Of a stretch of DNA of 64,000 nt, positions 50,116 through 62,378 are shown in pieces (position 1 is the first letter of the stretch; every line of letters starts with the position of its first letter). The translations under genes and the position numbers were made by a program. Source of the stretch: Salvator merianae (lineage: Eukaryota; Chordata; Lepidosauria; Squamata; Teiidae); assembly GCA_003586115.2 (NCBI GenBank), contig QVOM02000053.1:2363530-2427529 (forward strand). The letters are read 5' to 3'. The notes beneath the pieces were generated by a model. It was given only the letters and a program-made list of their open reading frames with translations. It was not told the DNA's origin and ran no database searches.

Positions 50116-51320
50116 CAAAGTGTTGGAAACTGCCCAGTGTTGATGCTTGGAGATTGTTCTAGAACGCGGGAGCCTCAGCTGAGAAGAGTCTCCCTCAGGG
50201 CTCTGCTCCTCGAACCTCCTCTGGAGATGGAGTCCTAATTGTTGGGCATTTCCATCTATTAGTAGACAGGCAGCCTATTCTTTCTCCTCGTGTCAACCGC
50301 CAGGGTGGAAGAACAGTTGTGGCTGTTCCAACTGCCTTCCTTACACAGGCAGTGGGCAACATCTTGGCTGTTTCTGCGCTCACCTGCACCGACTAGGGTG
50401 CTTCGCAGCTGCAGCAGTGCAGATAGTTCAGAACAAGTTTCAGAGCCTGTAGCAAGGACTCTGATGGCCAGGAATGACAGTTCCTGGCCTCGGAGCCCAA
50501 GGGGACCCATTTCAGTGGTGCAGTTTGGTGCGCTACAGAAATAAGTCCCCTTGCTAAGCCGGCCCATGGAGACATGTGTCCTTCTATACACCTTCCTGAG
50601 AGGAAGGCCTACCAGTACCCTGGTTCAGGTGGCCATTGTGGCCGCCTAAACTGGGCTGTGCTCTCTCCAGTGCAGATGGAGTGGCCTAGCAAGGGGTAGG
50701 TCATCTTCTGTTCCACCCTAGGGAGGAGAATGAGAGGCCCAGGGGGGTTCCATTCTCCCATTTTAAACGTAAGTGTGGAAAGGTCCCCGCTCTGTACATC
50801 AGATTGTGAGGTGTCTTTGACTTACTGTACTTTCTCTTCTCTACCCTTCCTATCCCATTCCACCAGAAATTGCCTTTTTACCCTTCTCTTTTTACCATGT
50901 GGAAAGAATCCGCTGTGTGTTACCGTAAGAAAAGGCACCTTTACACAAGGAACACCATTTGCCCCATATCTGATTTATGACACAAGGACATCAATGGACA
51001 CAGTGATGATATAGCAGAAACAAAAGCTAAACAGGGATGCTCAACAGGAAAATGTCTCTGTTGATGATGAGGAGCTCACTCTGAGACAGATGCTGAGCTA
51101 ATGTGTCAAGACAGAAGGGTTATTTTGGTAGGCACCGCATCAGCAGAAACACCTCCCCTCGATTAAGTTCTGTGGTGGTGGTTGGAAAAAAAAATCCCAT
51201 CTTTTTCATATCATCTGCTTCCCGGGCAGTGAAAAGTTCTTACCCAGAGGGAGAAAAATGAGCAAAAAGTCAAAAGGAAGGATTGCCCTGTGCACATTTG
51301 ATTGCCAAAGAAAAGGAATA

Positions 51321-51538
51321 GAGAAGGAAGGAAGGCAGGCAGTCAGTCAGGCAGGAAGGAAGGAAGGAAGGAAGGAAGGAAGGATGAAATGAAGGATTAA
51401 AAGGAAAGAAAGAAGGAAGGAAGGAAGAAAGGAAGGAAGGAAGGAAGGAAGGAAGGAAGGAAGGAAGGAAGGAAGAAAAAGGAAGGAAAGAAAGAAGGAA
51501 GGAAGGAAGGAAGGAAGGAAGGAAGGAAGGAAGGAAGG
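51321..51538. repeat. (GGAA)n/(AAGG)n microsatellite
   Basis: More than 200 bp of GGAA repeats with a few AAA interruptions. It is pyrimidine-rich in the GNAO1 transcript. Confidence 0.97.
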
Positions 51539-52312
51539 TCTTGAACGTTCTATGCTATCCTGGTGAAAACTCATTTAAACTATCCAAGTTTTTTTTAAAA
51601 AAGATTAAATAAGAGTGACTCCAAAAAGGGTCTCCAATGGAGCAGAAGGCTCAGAAAGGGCATAGTGCCCAGTCCTTCAGTATGCGCCTTCGTTAGCTGC
51701 CTTAACAAGCAATTAACAATCCAGGCAGAGGCGATGCCCCTTTCTTTTCCTGCTCGCCAGGAGACATCTCAAACTGCGAGTGACCTTAATGCCTTCCCCC
51801 CCCTCGGGGCCCAGCAGGTAAGATTTTGAAATGTGCCCTAACTGGATCCTTCTTTCCTTTCCCTCGGAGCCAGCCTCGGCCGTCCACCCTCCTGCCTCCT
51901 TCATCCCCCAGGCAGTGGATTCAACCCTCCTGCTGTGCCTTGCCATCTGTAACAAAGCGCGCAATTAAATAAAAACAAAACGGGGGGAAAAGATCCCCCC
52001 CAACATCCTAGCCGTTTCCATCCCACTGGGGTTTTGTTTAATGAATACCACCGTGGTATTTCAAACGGGAGGGTTCTAAAAATAAGTAAGTGGGCACTTG
52101 AGTGATGTAGCTGGACCAGGAGACAGCACGAAGCAGTTTGCCGAAGGATGCCACGGTCTTCCCCCCATCTTCTGTTGCCATCGCCTGTCTTCTTAACATT
52201 CTTTTTGGGGGTGGGAGAAATCCTGTCTTTCCAGACACTCCGATCTCACAGCTCCCCAGGACGGATAAATAAGGCACTAGGTTGTCCATCATTATGATCA
52301 ACCAAGTCCTCA

Positions 52313-52480
52313 CCAGTCCAAGCAGGTGCAGGAGAGCACAGGCAGAAGCCCCTGCCCCCACCGAAAGCTGGTGCATGCAGCTGGTTTGCCACCGCTGCGT
52401 GGACATCAAAGGAAGACCATGAACCAACTTTCAGCAGAGGGAGGGACTTCTAGGTGCGCTCACCTGGACCAGCTATCGTT
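52313..52480. mobile_element. Fold-back element, 'gccagaagcccct' family, diverged
   Basis: 'ggcagaagcccctgccccca' and 'cagcagagggagggacttct' face each other as in 32822-32965, with flanks 'agtcctcaccagtccaagca' and 'cgctcacctggaccagctat' also inverted. Confidence 0.55.
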
Positions 52481-53181
52481 GGGTCCCTGGGATGATCAAG
52501 CTGTTTGGAATGTGGACAGTCTTATCCTGCCCACGAGCAGCCTGTACTTAAGTCCAGTGTGGAAACAACTCTCATACACCATGAATTTAGATGGCATAGC
52601 CAGCATGCTCTGTGTGGCTCACAATTATCTTTTTTTTTACATAGATCATTTAAATAACTGATTAAGAAGCACAATTAAGAGCAAATAACAAAGTCAAGTA
52701 AAGAAGCAAAGAAGGTGGTGAATGTTCTAGAAATGATAGTGGTTGCTTCTCATGGGCAGTCCATTTCTGCCTACAGACCATGTCCGCAGCCCTGCCGCGC
52801 ACTGTCAAATCTGTGACGTTAATTACAGTGGCGATGTGGGTTCCCACCTTTCAGCACTGAGCTCCAAACAGGCAACTAATTACTGGGTTCCAGCACTGCG
52901 TGGCTTCCCAGCATGGGAAGAATGCCCTATAAATCATCCAACATGATGTGTTTTTAAGTACAGATGTGGGCCTAGCTATATTTAAAGAAAGAGTAGACAC
53001 ACCGCTGATGTGTTTTCGAATTTGCATTTTCTCTGTCCTATGAGTTCTGACATGTCAAGAGTTCCCAATTCTTACTCCCTTTAAATTGCTTTTTTTTCCA
53101 GAAGCAAAAATGAGCTTGTCTTTCCTCATGATGCATGCTGGGCCACAATAGCCAACTGGGCTATCATCAGCCATAGAAACT

Positions 53182-53274
53182 CTGGGCCTTTTGGCACTTA
53201 CATGCTGGAACGACCCACACTGTCTGCTGGAATGCTGCATGGCACTCACTACAAGGTAAGTGCAAACAGGCCCT
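53182..53274. mobile_element. Minimal 93-bp element with inverted ends
   Basis: The left 'gggccttttggcacttacat' and right 'gtaagtgcaaacaggccc' pair with few mismatches. It is a very short member of the class with the CCTTTCTGCACTTAC-type terminus. Confidence 0.55.
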
Positions 53275-53382
53275 TGGACTTGGCAATGGTGATCCATTCC
53301 AGTCATTCACAATTTGTGCCCTGCTGGAACAGAACAGGGATGTTCCAGCAAAATGCGAACCTACCTTGATCTTGACTAGCCT

Positions 53383-53410
53383 AGAATTGTCTGCTTAGAC
53401 AATTCTAGTC
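53383..53410. repeat. Perfect 12-bp hairpin
   Basis: 'ctagaattgtct' and 'agacaattctag' flank a 4-base 'gctt' loop. Longer flanks ('gcgaacct' and similar) suggest it is the core of another decayed fold-back element. Confidence 0.7.
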
Positions 53411-54636
53411 CAGTAAGCGCGAACCTGGCCTCTGTTTCCTTGATGAACCTGAGCAATTGATTTTGACTGGGATATGTCCCCATAGGATGAAACTTTGTAC
53501 CGTTTTATCATTTGCACTCATTTAGGGTTGCTCCTATTCTTTTTCTTCATACCATTTTATATAATTCTTGCTTTACCAAGTGGCAATACAAAGGATGAAT
53601 TATTATTGAACACCAGTTTGTTGAGAGTCATGATTATGTCATTTAGTGTATTTCTTTTCAGAGGAATGTGTCAATTTTGAGAGAGAAAGACATTTTCAAA
53701 GCTTTATCCAGCAACTGGTATGTCAAATATTTGTTCAGAAGAAATTGGGGGCTAGAGAGGTGCTTCAGGACCATTGCTGAAGGTCTTGTCTAGCTGCTTG
53801 TGAGACTATTTGCCTGGAGGAGGAAGAGAATGGAAGACCCTTGGTTGGGATTCATGAAGTAGGCACCCAAGCTCCTATGAAAGTCTGATCTGCTTCACAT
53901 TTCTTTAGAGTCCCAAGAATTCCAAAGCAAGAGGAAGAAGCAAGTCCTTTCTCTTGATGTGTCTTCTACTCGCTAGGCTTCTCTCTTGTTCATTCTGAAC
54001 GAATATTCCTAGGACTTGCTGCTTTCTGGGATGTACAGTACTGTGAAGGAGAAACAGAGGGGAAATTGCCTTGGTGGAGTGCCAGGGAGAAGCAGATTTT
54101 TGCTTTCCTCCACTGCTACTGCTCTATTAGGAATGGACGTGCTGGATTTGTGTCTGGTTAATAAAAATAATTTTAAAACCATGTACTCAAGGCCTGGTGC
54201 AGTAATCCCAGCGCCTCCAACCATTTAAGGATTTTTGTTACCAAGGAAACGCCTTGTCTCCTAGCTGCAAAAGGCCACGAGAATGAAGGCAGCCTATGGA
54301 AAATGAACAGGGTGACAGTGAGACGACGACAGGGGAAAATGATATTCTGCCAAGTAGGAGCAGGAGTGGAGGTAGGTAGGCAGAGAGAGAAGCAATTTCT
54401 TTGGTCAAGGATGAAAACCAAACCAAGAACACAAAGCACATGGCAAGGCCTGCATATCAGTGCAAATGCTGCTGTTTTCAAAGAAGGCAGGAAATGAACA
54501 CACAGATTTAAATCCAGCCAATTTCTGCAGACTACCAAGTACAGAAGATCCTTGACATTCAATCACATTTATCTCTCTCTGTGTCTGGGTGTAGAGTGGT
54601 ATTTTTTTTGGGGGGGGGGTTATCTGAACATAGCAT

Positions 54637-55345
54637 GAGAACATAAGAGAAGCCCTGCTGGATCAGGCCACGGTCCAATTAGTCCAGCATCATGTCTCCC
54701 ACAGTGGTCCAACCAATTGCTTCTGGGCATTATCAAGCAGAAGACAAAGACAAGACCTTCACCTGCTCCCAATTCTCTGCAAATGGCCTTCAGAGGCATC
54801 CCGCCTGTCTCTCCACCCTGGAGGCAGTATCTGGGCATCCGTTCTAGTAGCCATTGATACAACTGATCTCCATGAATATGTCCAGCCCTTTCTTAAAGCC
54901 ATTTTGGCTAGCAGCCAAAACCCTAGTCCAATGACCCATTGTGTGAAAAAACACTTCCTCTTATCAGTTCTAACTTTTCTGCCAACAACTTCATAGATTG
55001 CTCCCTGGTTCTAGTGTTGTGCAATAAAGAAGAATGTTTATTCACCTTTTTCGCACCATGCATAATTATATGAACTTCAGTCAGGTCACCTCTCAAATCT
55101 TTCAAGGCTGAAAAAGTTTAGCTCCCTGATCATTTTGGCTGTCTTTCTTTGCTCTTTTCCTAGTTCCATAATATCCTTTCTCCGGCATGGTGACCAGAAT
55201 TATACACAATATTCAAAATGTGTCCTCACCATAGATTTTAGATTGTAAACCTGAGGACAGGAACTAGTCTGACATTATATATTGTAAGCCACTCTGAAAG
55301 TCTCCTGGCTTGAGGGTGGCATCAAAATAAACCCATATAAATAAA
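54637..55345 (+). mobile_element. CR1-like LINE fragment, longest copy of the 'ctgctggatcagg' family
   Basis: It starts 'aacataagagaagccctgct' and runs about 700 bp, through 'cacttcctcttatcagttct', 'catgcataattatatgaact' and 'ccataatatcctttctccgg', to 'gtggcatcaaaataaaccca'. Its extent shows that the short copies elsewhere are pieces of a LINE-sized family. All frames are closed. Confidence 0.7.
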
Positions 55346-55435
55346 GTCTGAACAGTCATGGCCTTCTTTGTCTAACAGAGGCAGCAAATTCAGAAAGCTG
55401 TAACTGCACCCCTTCTTTTTGCTAGGCAGTAAGGA

Positions 55436-55788
55436 GGTGCAAAGTTCAGTTCATATTTGAAAATTCGATCGTGTTTGCAGATGTTCGCATCAAATCGAAC
55501 ATGCGGCAGTTTACATATCCAGCAATTTGATCAAACCGAACCAGTCCCTCGCTCACAAATGTGAACACTTCAATCAAACAGTGCATGTTTGCTGTGGTTT
55601 TGCCCTTGAAAAGGGATTTTATTTCAATTTGTGTGGGTTTTTTTGTTTTTTTGAACAAGTTTGAAATCTAACACAGACAACCATTAATTTGATTAAATGG
55701 TTCACCAGTGAACTAAACAAATGGGTCTTTGGTTCAGTGGTGAACCGAACGCATGCTTTTCGCTCACACACATCTCTACAGCAGACGG
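55436..55788. mobile_element. Non-autonomous DNA element, GATGTGC family, copy D
   Basis: The left end is 'ggaggtgcaaagttcagttc' and the right end 'cacacacatctctac'. The interior carries 'aaaccgaaccagtccctcgc', 'ttgcccttgaaaagggattt' and 'gattaaatggttcacc', all shared with copy C. It is the longest copy, about 350 bp. Confidence 0.6.
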
Positions 55789-56689
55789 TCAGAGATCCTA
55801 GAAGCAAGGCCACTCAGGGGGCAAAGGCGTGTTCTCTCATGCCTGCCAATATCACCCTTGTCTCCCATTCAGGGTTTCCAGGTGGAAAATGCCAGGCCTG
55901 CCAAATGCCTGGCTTGCTTGCCAGAAAAAGAATGGAGGGAGCACAGCTGATTAAAAGAAGAAAAGAAACCGAGGTGGGGAGGGTTCTTCTTATGCCAAGC
56001 TGGAGTCCCATCTATGCGGGAGGTCTCAGTGGAAATAACTGCAGATGAATCTAAGGTGCCTCTTTTTACACAGGGCCATCTTTTATTTGAAAGGCAGCCC
56101 AGTTTAAGGCTGCACCCACACAGACCACCATGAAGGTGCCTCTTTGATATAACCTTCCCCTATCCGGAAGCACCCTAAAATATCTTGTCCCTATGAACAG
56201 ACAAGAGCTGGGTTGCTTGTAGCTGGTTTTCTGTTGGGTCTGCATAATTTCTTTTGATTGTCTGAATGGCTGTGTGTCCTCCCCTCCACCCAATATCATT
56301 CTAGTAATACCACCCCCCCCTCCTTTTTTCTAAGCTTGCTTTTTAGGCTTTTATTTTACAGAAGCAAAGCGCTATTTTTGTTGTCTGAAATGAGACCTTT
56401 GTTTTTTTGCTCGTGCATTTTCCTCTTTTTTTAGTGATTTTCTTGTTCTCTTTTGCCTCATTCTTGCCTCCTCACCTGCACCAAACCTGCCTCTCTCCTT
56501 TCCTTTGAGTAATAATTGGGTGCCTGCCAGCATCCCTTTCCTAAACTTCCTTTGCTGGACAGCTAGTTTAATTGACCCCATTTCTGAAGCCTGGCACTCA
56601 GGTCTACTGTGGTTTCTTCATCCCTCTGCCTCTTCTCCAGGCCCACAAGTCAAGTCAGATGCCAGGAAAAGGTGCCTGGAGTGACACAA

Positions 56690-56815
56690 TGAGCCTGTGC
56701 TCACTTGAGTGCTAGTGAGCATCCGGACGCTCACTAGCACACTGCATCCGCATTTTGCAAAGGCCCAGGTGTTTGGGAGTGTCTGCAGATGCTGTAACGT
56801 CACTCCGCTGCTGCG
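56690..56815. repeat. Left part of the 49663-type element
   Basis: 'gtgctcacttgagtgctagt', 'tcactagcacactgcatccg' and 'gggagtgtctgcagatgct' match 49665-49760 in order. It is then truncated. Confidence 0.6.
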
Positions 56816-57304
56816 GCAAATGCTAAAATGCAGAGTATTGCTCTCATGTCTAGATAATGTGTAATACTTCCAGATGTGCTTTATACTGATAAATCGATAA
56901 ATGGTGGAATAAACATGTGATGTCTGGAGGAGGCTGCAGACCCACCGAACAGTATCTCCATCTCAGGCGCCACACACCCCTGCTAGCGACTGGTCCAGGT
57001 TCCTGTCACTCCTGTGTCACATCCAGTGCACAAGAGCAGTGCTGAACAAAACAGTCTGTGAAGGCAGTGGGATTACCTCTGAGCTGGGCTTCCAGTAAGG
57101 ATCTCTGGAGGAGGTGCTTAGGCTTCAGAGATCCTTGTTCTGGACCAGGTGTGGAAGCATCGATGCCTGGAGCAGAACAGACTGCGTGGGGTGGTTGTAG
57201 CCCCCTTCAAACCAGGGTAGGGACCTCCTGGGACAGTTCTGGACCAGCATAGTGCTAGTCCAGTGCAGACCAAGTGTACAAGGGTTCAGTTTAAAGGGCC
57301 TTGG

Positions 57305-57690
57305 GACCTTTCTGCACTTTCCTTAGATCACATCACAAAGGGGGCCACAGCCTCCCTTCTGCACGTTAGTGTGGAATATAGAAGGTCCTCCTGCCCACTG
57401 TCTGGACCAGACGGAGTGTAGTCTGGATCTGGAGGGCCTAGATCTGGACCACCAGTAGGAATGGGTCCCCCAGGGGCTCTGGGGCCAGGAACTCTGTTTC
57501 CTGGCCATTGGAGCCTTGGAGGTTGGTTCTGAAACTCATGTGAGTTCAGGGCCAGTGTGGGGGTTGGGCTGGAACAGGCCCCTGCAGTAGAGACAGCCTT
57601 GGTCTGGCCTAGAGCAATCCGTCCTTGCCCAGGGACAGACCGCATGTTCCAGATCTGCTGATCCAGATCGCAGGCAGGTAAGTGCAGAAA
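57305..57690. mobile_element. Element with CCTTTCTGCAC termini
   Basis: The left end 'gacctttctgcactttcc' and right end 'gtaagtgcagaaaggttc' are inverted over about 15 bases. Inner inverted words include 'tccagatctg' and 'gatctggacc'. No coding potential is recognised. Confidence 0.6.
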
Positions 57691-58088
57691 GGTTCTTGCT
57701 TTCCTCGCTGTCGATGAGACAAAGCTAATTTGCACCAGGCCTCAGGATCAAGCTCTGTGTTTCAACGCTGGGTCTCAGTGCAATTTCTCTCATCTCCTGC
57801 TTAATGGCAGTGGCATTAAATATTTACCGCTATGAATGGCCGATTTTGTTTTTTTTTGCTGCACCCACAGTTTTAGAAGATCTTGGAATGGCCTGAGTTA
57901 TTTGCCACCAGCGGCCCTTGGAGTTTAATGAAAAAGAGTAGATTGATTCTCACTCCAAGCCTCTTCTCTTCCCAACAAGCTTTGCAGCACAATTAGAAAA
58001 GCAACCCAGAACAGACGGTGCCACTATAAGTTTGTCCGTAGCCAGTTTTCCCTGCTGGAAGAGACTGCCACATTTCTAGGGAGGGATA

Positions 58089-58290
58089 CGTAAAAACATA
58101 ACGGAAGCCCTGCTGGATCAGGCCACGGCCCATCTAGTCCAGCATCCCGTCCCACACAGTGGCCCACCAGTTGCTTCTCAGCATCTCAGGCAGAAGATGG
58201 AGGCAAAACCTTCACCTGCTCTCAGTTCCTGCCAGGGGCCTTTAGCGGCATCCTGCCTGTCTCTCAGTACAAAAGCAGGTAACAAGCCAC
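58089..58290 (+). repeat. Squamate LINE 3'-end family, forward
   Basis: 'acataacggaagccctgctg' through 'ccgtcccacacagtggccca' to 'ggcatcctgcctgtctctca'. A clean copy of about 200 bp. Confidence 0.8.
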
Positions 58291-58811
58291 CTGTCACCAC
58301 CCTCCCAAGCATAGATGGGGAGGGATGCAAACTCTAGGCAAGGAGCAAGTAGATAGTAAGGCCAGAGCTGTGGATGGACGGTGCTACACCCAGGAACCAG
58401 ATGCCAGGGTGGGGAGGGACGTGGTAGCGTCAGGTGTGCACAAGTCACAAGCCAACCAGCCAATGGCTTCCCAAACTTGTCCGTCCCAAGAATCTCAGCT
58501 GCCTGAATAGCTTTCTGACCATCAGATCTTGATTGGACTACAGGTCTTATTACTCCATTGAATTTGCTACCTGGAGCCAAAGGGCACTATTCTTCCTTTT
58601 CCTGCTTTATCAGAAAAAAATTGTGGACCACATAGCAATACAAGATCCTCTGAAATGAAAAAGAAACAAAATACTCTGCCAGCCATTCCACCTTCTCATG
58701 GTTTAGAAGGCAGGCTGCTTTAATAGATTCCTCCCCACCCAAGGCTTTGCATGTCTCTTTGGCTACATCTCTGGCTCTGAGTGGGAGTATGAAGATCTTA
58801 CAAAGACTAAA

Positions 58812-58946
58812 GCTGCATCCAGATCTCTCTTATTTATTCTGCTATATTTGGATATTCCGGAATAAAGCATGGGCCTTCTGGAATATCCATGCTTTATTCC
58901 GGAATATCCAAATACAGCAGAATAAATAAAGAGGTCTGGATGCAGC
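58812..58946. mobile_element. Near-perfect palindromic element, arms about 62 bp
   Basis: It starts 'gctgcatccaga' and ends 'tctggatgcagc'. The arms pair over about 62 bases with only a few mismatches and one indel, around a very short loop near 58873-58882. It contains 'gatattccggaataaagcat' and its inverse. The whole is 135 bp. Confidence 0.8.
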
Positions 58947-59220
58947 CTGAACTGAGAGGGGTATGAGGTGAAGAAAGAGAGAGAGAAATGGATGGATCAT
59001 AAATATTTCCATAGCACTAGGCGCTTTGCTGCCTTGTAAAGAGACCGCGTCCATGCTGGCGTGCCATACAAATTTAATCACAACTGGAAGCCTGTATTGT
59101 ACATAAATATGAATATGTTCTTATCTGTGAGGGATCCATTAGTGGAGAAGAGGAGTACTTAAATCATTCAGAAGACAATTATTTGAAGTGCTCACAGCAT
59201 CTTGGATAATAAAGCCATAA

Positions 59221-59337
59221 GGGGGGAAGAAGGAGGAGGAGGAGGAGGAGAAGCAGAAGATGCAGAAGCAGATGAAGCAGAAGAAGAAAAAGAAAAAGAA
59301 AGAAGAGGAGGAGAAGGAGAAGGAGAAGGAGAAGGAA
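59221..59337. repeat. Polypurine (GGA/GAA) tract
   Basis: About 115 bp of purines, pyrimidine-rich in the GNAO1 transcript. Confidence 0.95.
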
Positions 59338-60134
59338 CATAAAGTCTTCTGAGCAGTTCTATAAAGCTTTGAAAGCTAAGGCCAGACCCTGAATTCAGCT
59401 TGGACATATATGGTGAAGCAGCTTTGACATGTAAGGAGTGACGAGTATCATATCACATTTCTAGCATGTCGGTACGTTTATCAGATGTCTTCCAGGGATT
59501 GTAGATAATCCTCCAAAGTCAGGTACAGATTAAATTCAATGATTTTCACAAGGGAAACTACTCAGAATGTGACCCCTCCACCTGCTTCCTGAATGGGGCT
59601 GTCATAACATTTGCTTCTCTGTCTACAATCCCACGCAATGCAAGTCCAACAGTTGATTACTGTGTATACGAACCACTCAACATTGTTCCTTTTGGTCTCT
59701 TGTTCTATGACTGAGCAAAGTCAAGAATGAAGCTGTTTTTCTTAATATTTAATCTAATTCTTCCTTCCTGTAGTTAAAAGTCTTTGTTTCCTACTACATA
59801 CGAAGGGAAGAACTTGAGGATAGACCATTACAGCCTTCTTCAGTTTCACTGTTCACACAGGAATATCGCTGTGCAATTCTAGCAGGCTGAGCAGAGGCAG
59901 AAAAACAAACCACGGAGTTTGGCTGCGGACTGAAGTGGAACTTTAGACACTCAGTCTGCAAGCGTGGGAGTTATGCTGTCAATAAATCCTGAGTTCATCC
60001 TTTGAAGTCACATTCTCCCTGAAGAATTTCTATTCTGCTTGCGTAGAACGACGTGTAGATTTTCGGTTCTGTTCAAAATCATGAAATGCAATTGAATGCA
60101 TTTTTGTATGTTGGCCAATAGGGGGCACATGGGG

Positions 60135-60460
60135 ATTTTATTTATTTATTTATTTATTTATTTGAGTATTTATAACCCAGCCTTCACCAGAAGGTAATAG
60201 GGTGGGACAAAAACCATAAAACATACTAAAGACATAACCCTCCCTCCCTCCCTGGCAGGCCAACCCTCAGAAGAAGCTACACATCAGAAGCCTGAATGAA
60301 CAAGTATGTTTTAACCAGGAACAGAAAGACATATCAAGTTGGCACCTGGTGCACCTCCCTAATCCGGATCAGGCTCTGCCTCATGTGGATGGAGCTGGAC
60401 CAGCTGTGGGTGGTTATGAGTTGGTGTATCCTGTTCCAAAATGAGTTAAATTTAAGGCAC
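60135..60460 (-). repeat. LINE/SINE 3' portion, inverted
   Basis: It begins with (TTTA)n at 60137-60163, then 'gagtatttataacccagcct' and 'agggtgggacaaaaacc', continuing into 'tgttttaaccaggaac' and 'cctgttccaaaatgag'. On the reverse strand this has the form of a CR1/L2-type end with an AAATAAAT tail. Confidence 0.55.
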
Positions 60461-62029
60461 TCCCCTAACATGTGGAAGTATGTAGGAAAATGACTTGGTT
60501 TAGTGGGTGGCAAAGGCAGAAACCATTTCAGTTCTTTCTATCTCCCATCGAAAAGCTCAGTTCACCCAGTTTCTGTGCATTTCTCTAAGCTGTCTAGTTT
60601 TAAGGAAGCCATGTGGAAAAATTCAGGGGAAACAACAAATTTCAAAGGATATCTGCATTTGGTGCTTCATCCAAGCTTCCAAAATTGGCCACCTGGTAAG
60701 GGCACATACTACATGTCTCTATTTTGATATCAGATTGTTAATATCGTAAAGAACAAAATGAATGCATTTTAAAAAAAAAAAAAACAACCTCTCACATATG
60801 CATTTTTGTGCACAATTCTGCCTGAAATACATATTTTTGCAATATTTTTTTTAAAAGTTATGTATTTCATTTTGTAAGTTAAGTTTGCTAAAAATATAGG
60901 TATTTGCAAATTTTCTTAAAATGCTAAAGAATTGCATCTCAGCCTTTAATGTGGATCTGTGTTCTGGCTCTCTGAACTATGAATTTTACACATTCAAACC
61001 AGAAATTTCTCACCCATTCCTAGTAGAATGCTTTTTCCAAAGAAGAGAAAACCAACTTGCTTTGATCTCTTAGATAGAGTTTTGGAACAGCTCTGGTTTT
61101 GGACTATAGCTTCCATGAACCTTAGTCAAAGCAGTCATGAGAATTGTAGTCCAAACGAAAAAGAAATCTTTCTCAAACTCCAAGACTGACTGAACTCTTC
61201 ATTTGTACAATAGACATGAATGAAAAATAAACCTAAATTAAAAATAAACCTAAATTTGTAGGCACATCAATCTTGATGTCTCTGCTAGCCATAGATGCTG
61301 ATTATTAATAGCTCTTTCAACTCAGAAGCCAGAAATGAGAAAGGAATCAATACTCTGGGAAAATTCTGCAGACAGTTTGCACTTAAACAGAAGCCTATCC
61401 AAGATGAGCTGGAAAAGCAGCATTGCAGGAATGTGGGAACAAGGCACCTGCACCATAAAATGTGTTGATGACATTTACTTCTTTCTTTTTCCCTGCCTTG
61501 TCTCCAAAACTGGCTTGGGGGATTAAAATGAGTTCTGAGCACTGCTGCACAGGCCAATAAGAAGAGTACTACACTTGTAGAGGTCTTCTTAAAGTGGCCG
61601 GATTCTGATCGCATGTCTCTTTATCATCTCCAGCCATCTTGGCTGGGGACTGGGGACCTAGGGTCTAGAACCTTGCCTTCCATTCAGGCATCTTATAGGC
61701 ACCCCAGGAGTGACCTAATTAGGGCACGACAGATTGGCATTATTTCCCAGGATGTCAAGAACACGAACGCTCGTAATGGTGCATCTATTACCCTACAGTA
61801 TCAACAGCAAACCATGGATGGAGACCCGTGAGATGATGGTCTCACTAGATGAAGTCCTCACTATATCCAGAACCTCTTACAACCCAGGCCGGGGTTCCAG
61901 CTGGGCAGGCTAAACCCAGGCTTTGAATCTTACTGCTGTCCCAACTCTGGGTGATAAATTGTTAGGGTGCTTCGTGGCAGGGGGAGTTGAGTGAAAAATC
62001 CCAACGGGGCCTCAGACATCTTGGGGTTC

Positions 62030-62378
62030 TGGGTTACCTGAGCTTTCACAGCAACCACCAATGCCAACCTGCTAGGCTGTATCTACTGCCTGCTGAAAGA
62101 CCATGCAGAAGGGGAGGGGCTTCTGGCTGCACTTAGCCGTGTTGGTCCTCACTGGCCAGGATCAACGGTAGTAGCCACATGGTCACACTCATCTGTTGAT
62201 TGTGGTGTTCCTACCATTTCTTGTCAAGCCCATTTGGCTGAGCTAGTTCAGCTCAGTGAGGACCAACACGGCTAAGTGCAGCCAGAAGCCCCTCCCCTTC
62301 TGCATGGTCTTTCAGCAGGCAGTAGATACAGCCTAGCAGGTTGGCATTGGTGGTTGCTGTGAAAGCTCAGGTAACCCA
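62030..62378. repeat. Perfect 125-bp inverted repeat with 99-bp loop
   Basis: 62030-62154 and 62254-62378 are exact reverse complements over all 125 bases that I compared block by block. The loop is 62155-62253. The arms include 'aggggcttctggctgca', shared with the fold-back elements at 32822 and 52313, but extend well beyond that element. Perfect identity means a recent event or an assembly product. Confidence 0.9.

Noticed and set aside
51347..51574. Protein-like frame of repeated Ser-Phe-Leu-Pro
   Set aside because: It is a reading of the (GGAA)n microsatellite on the reverse strand.
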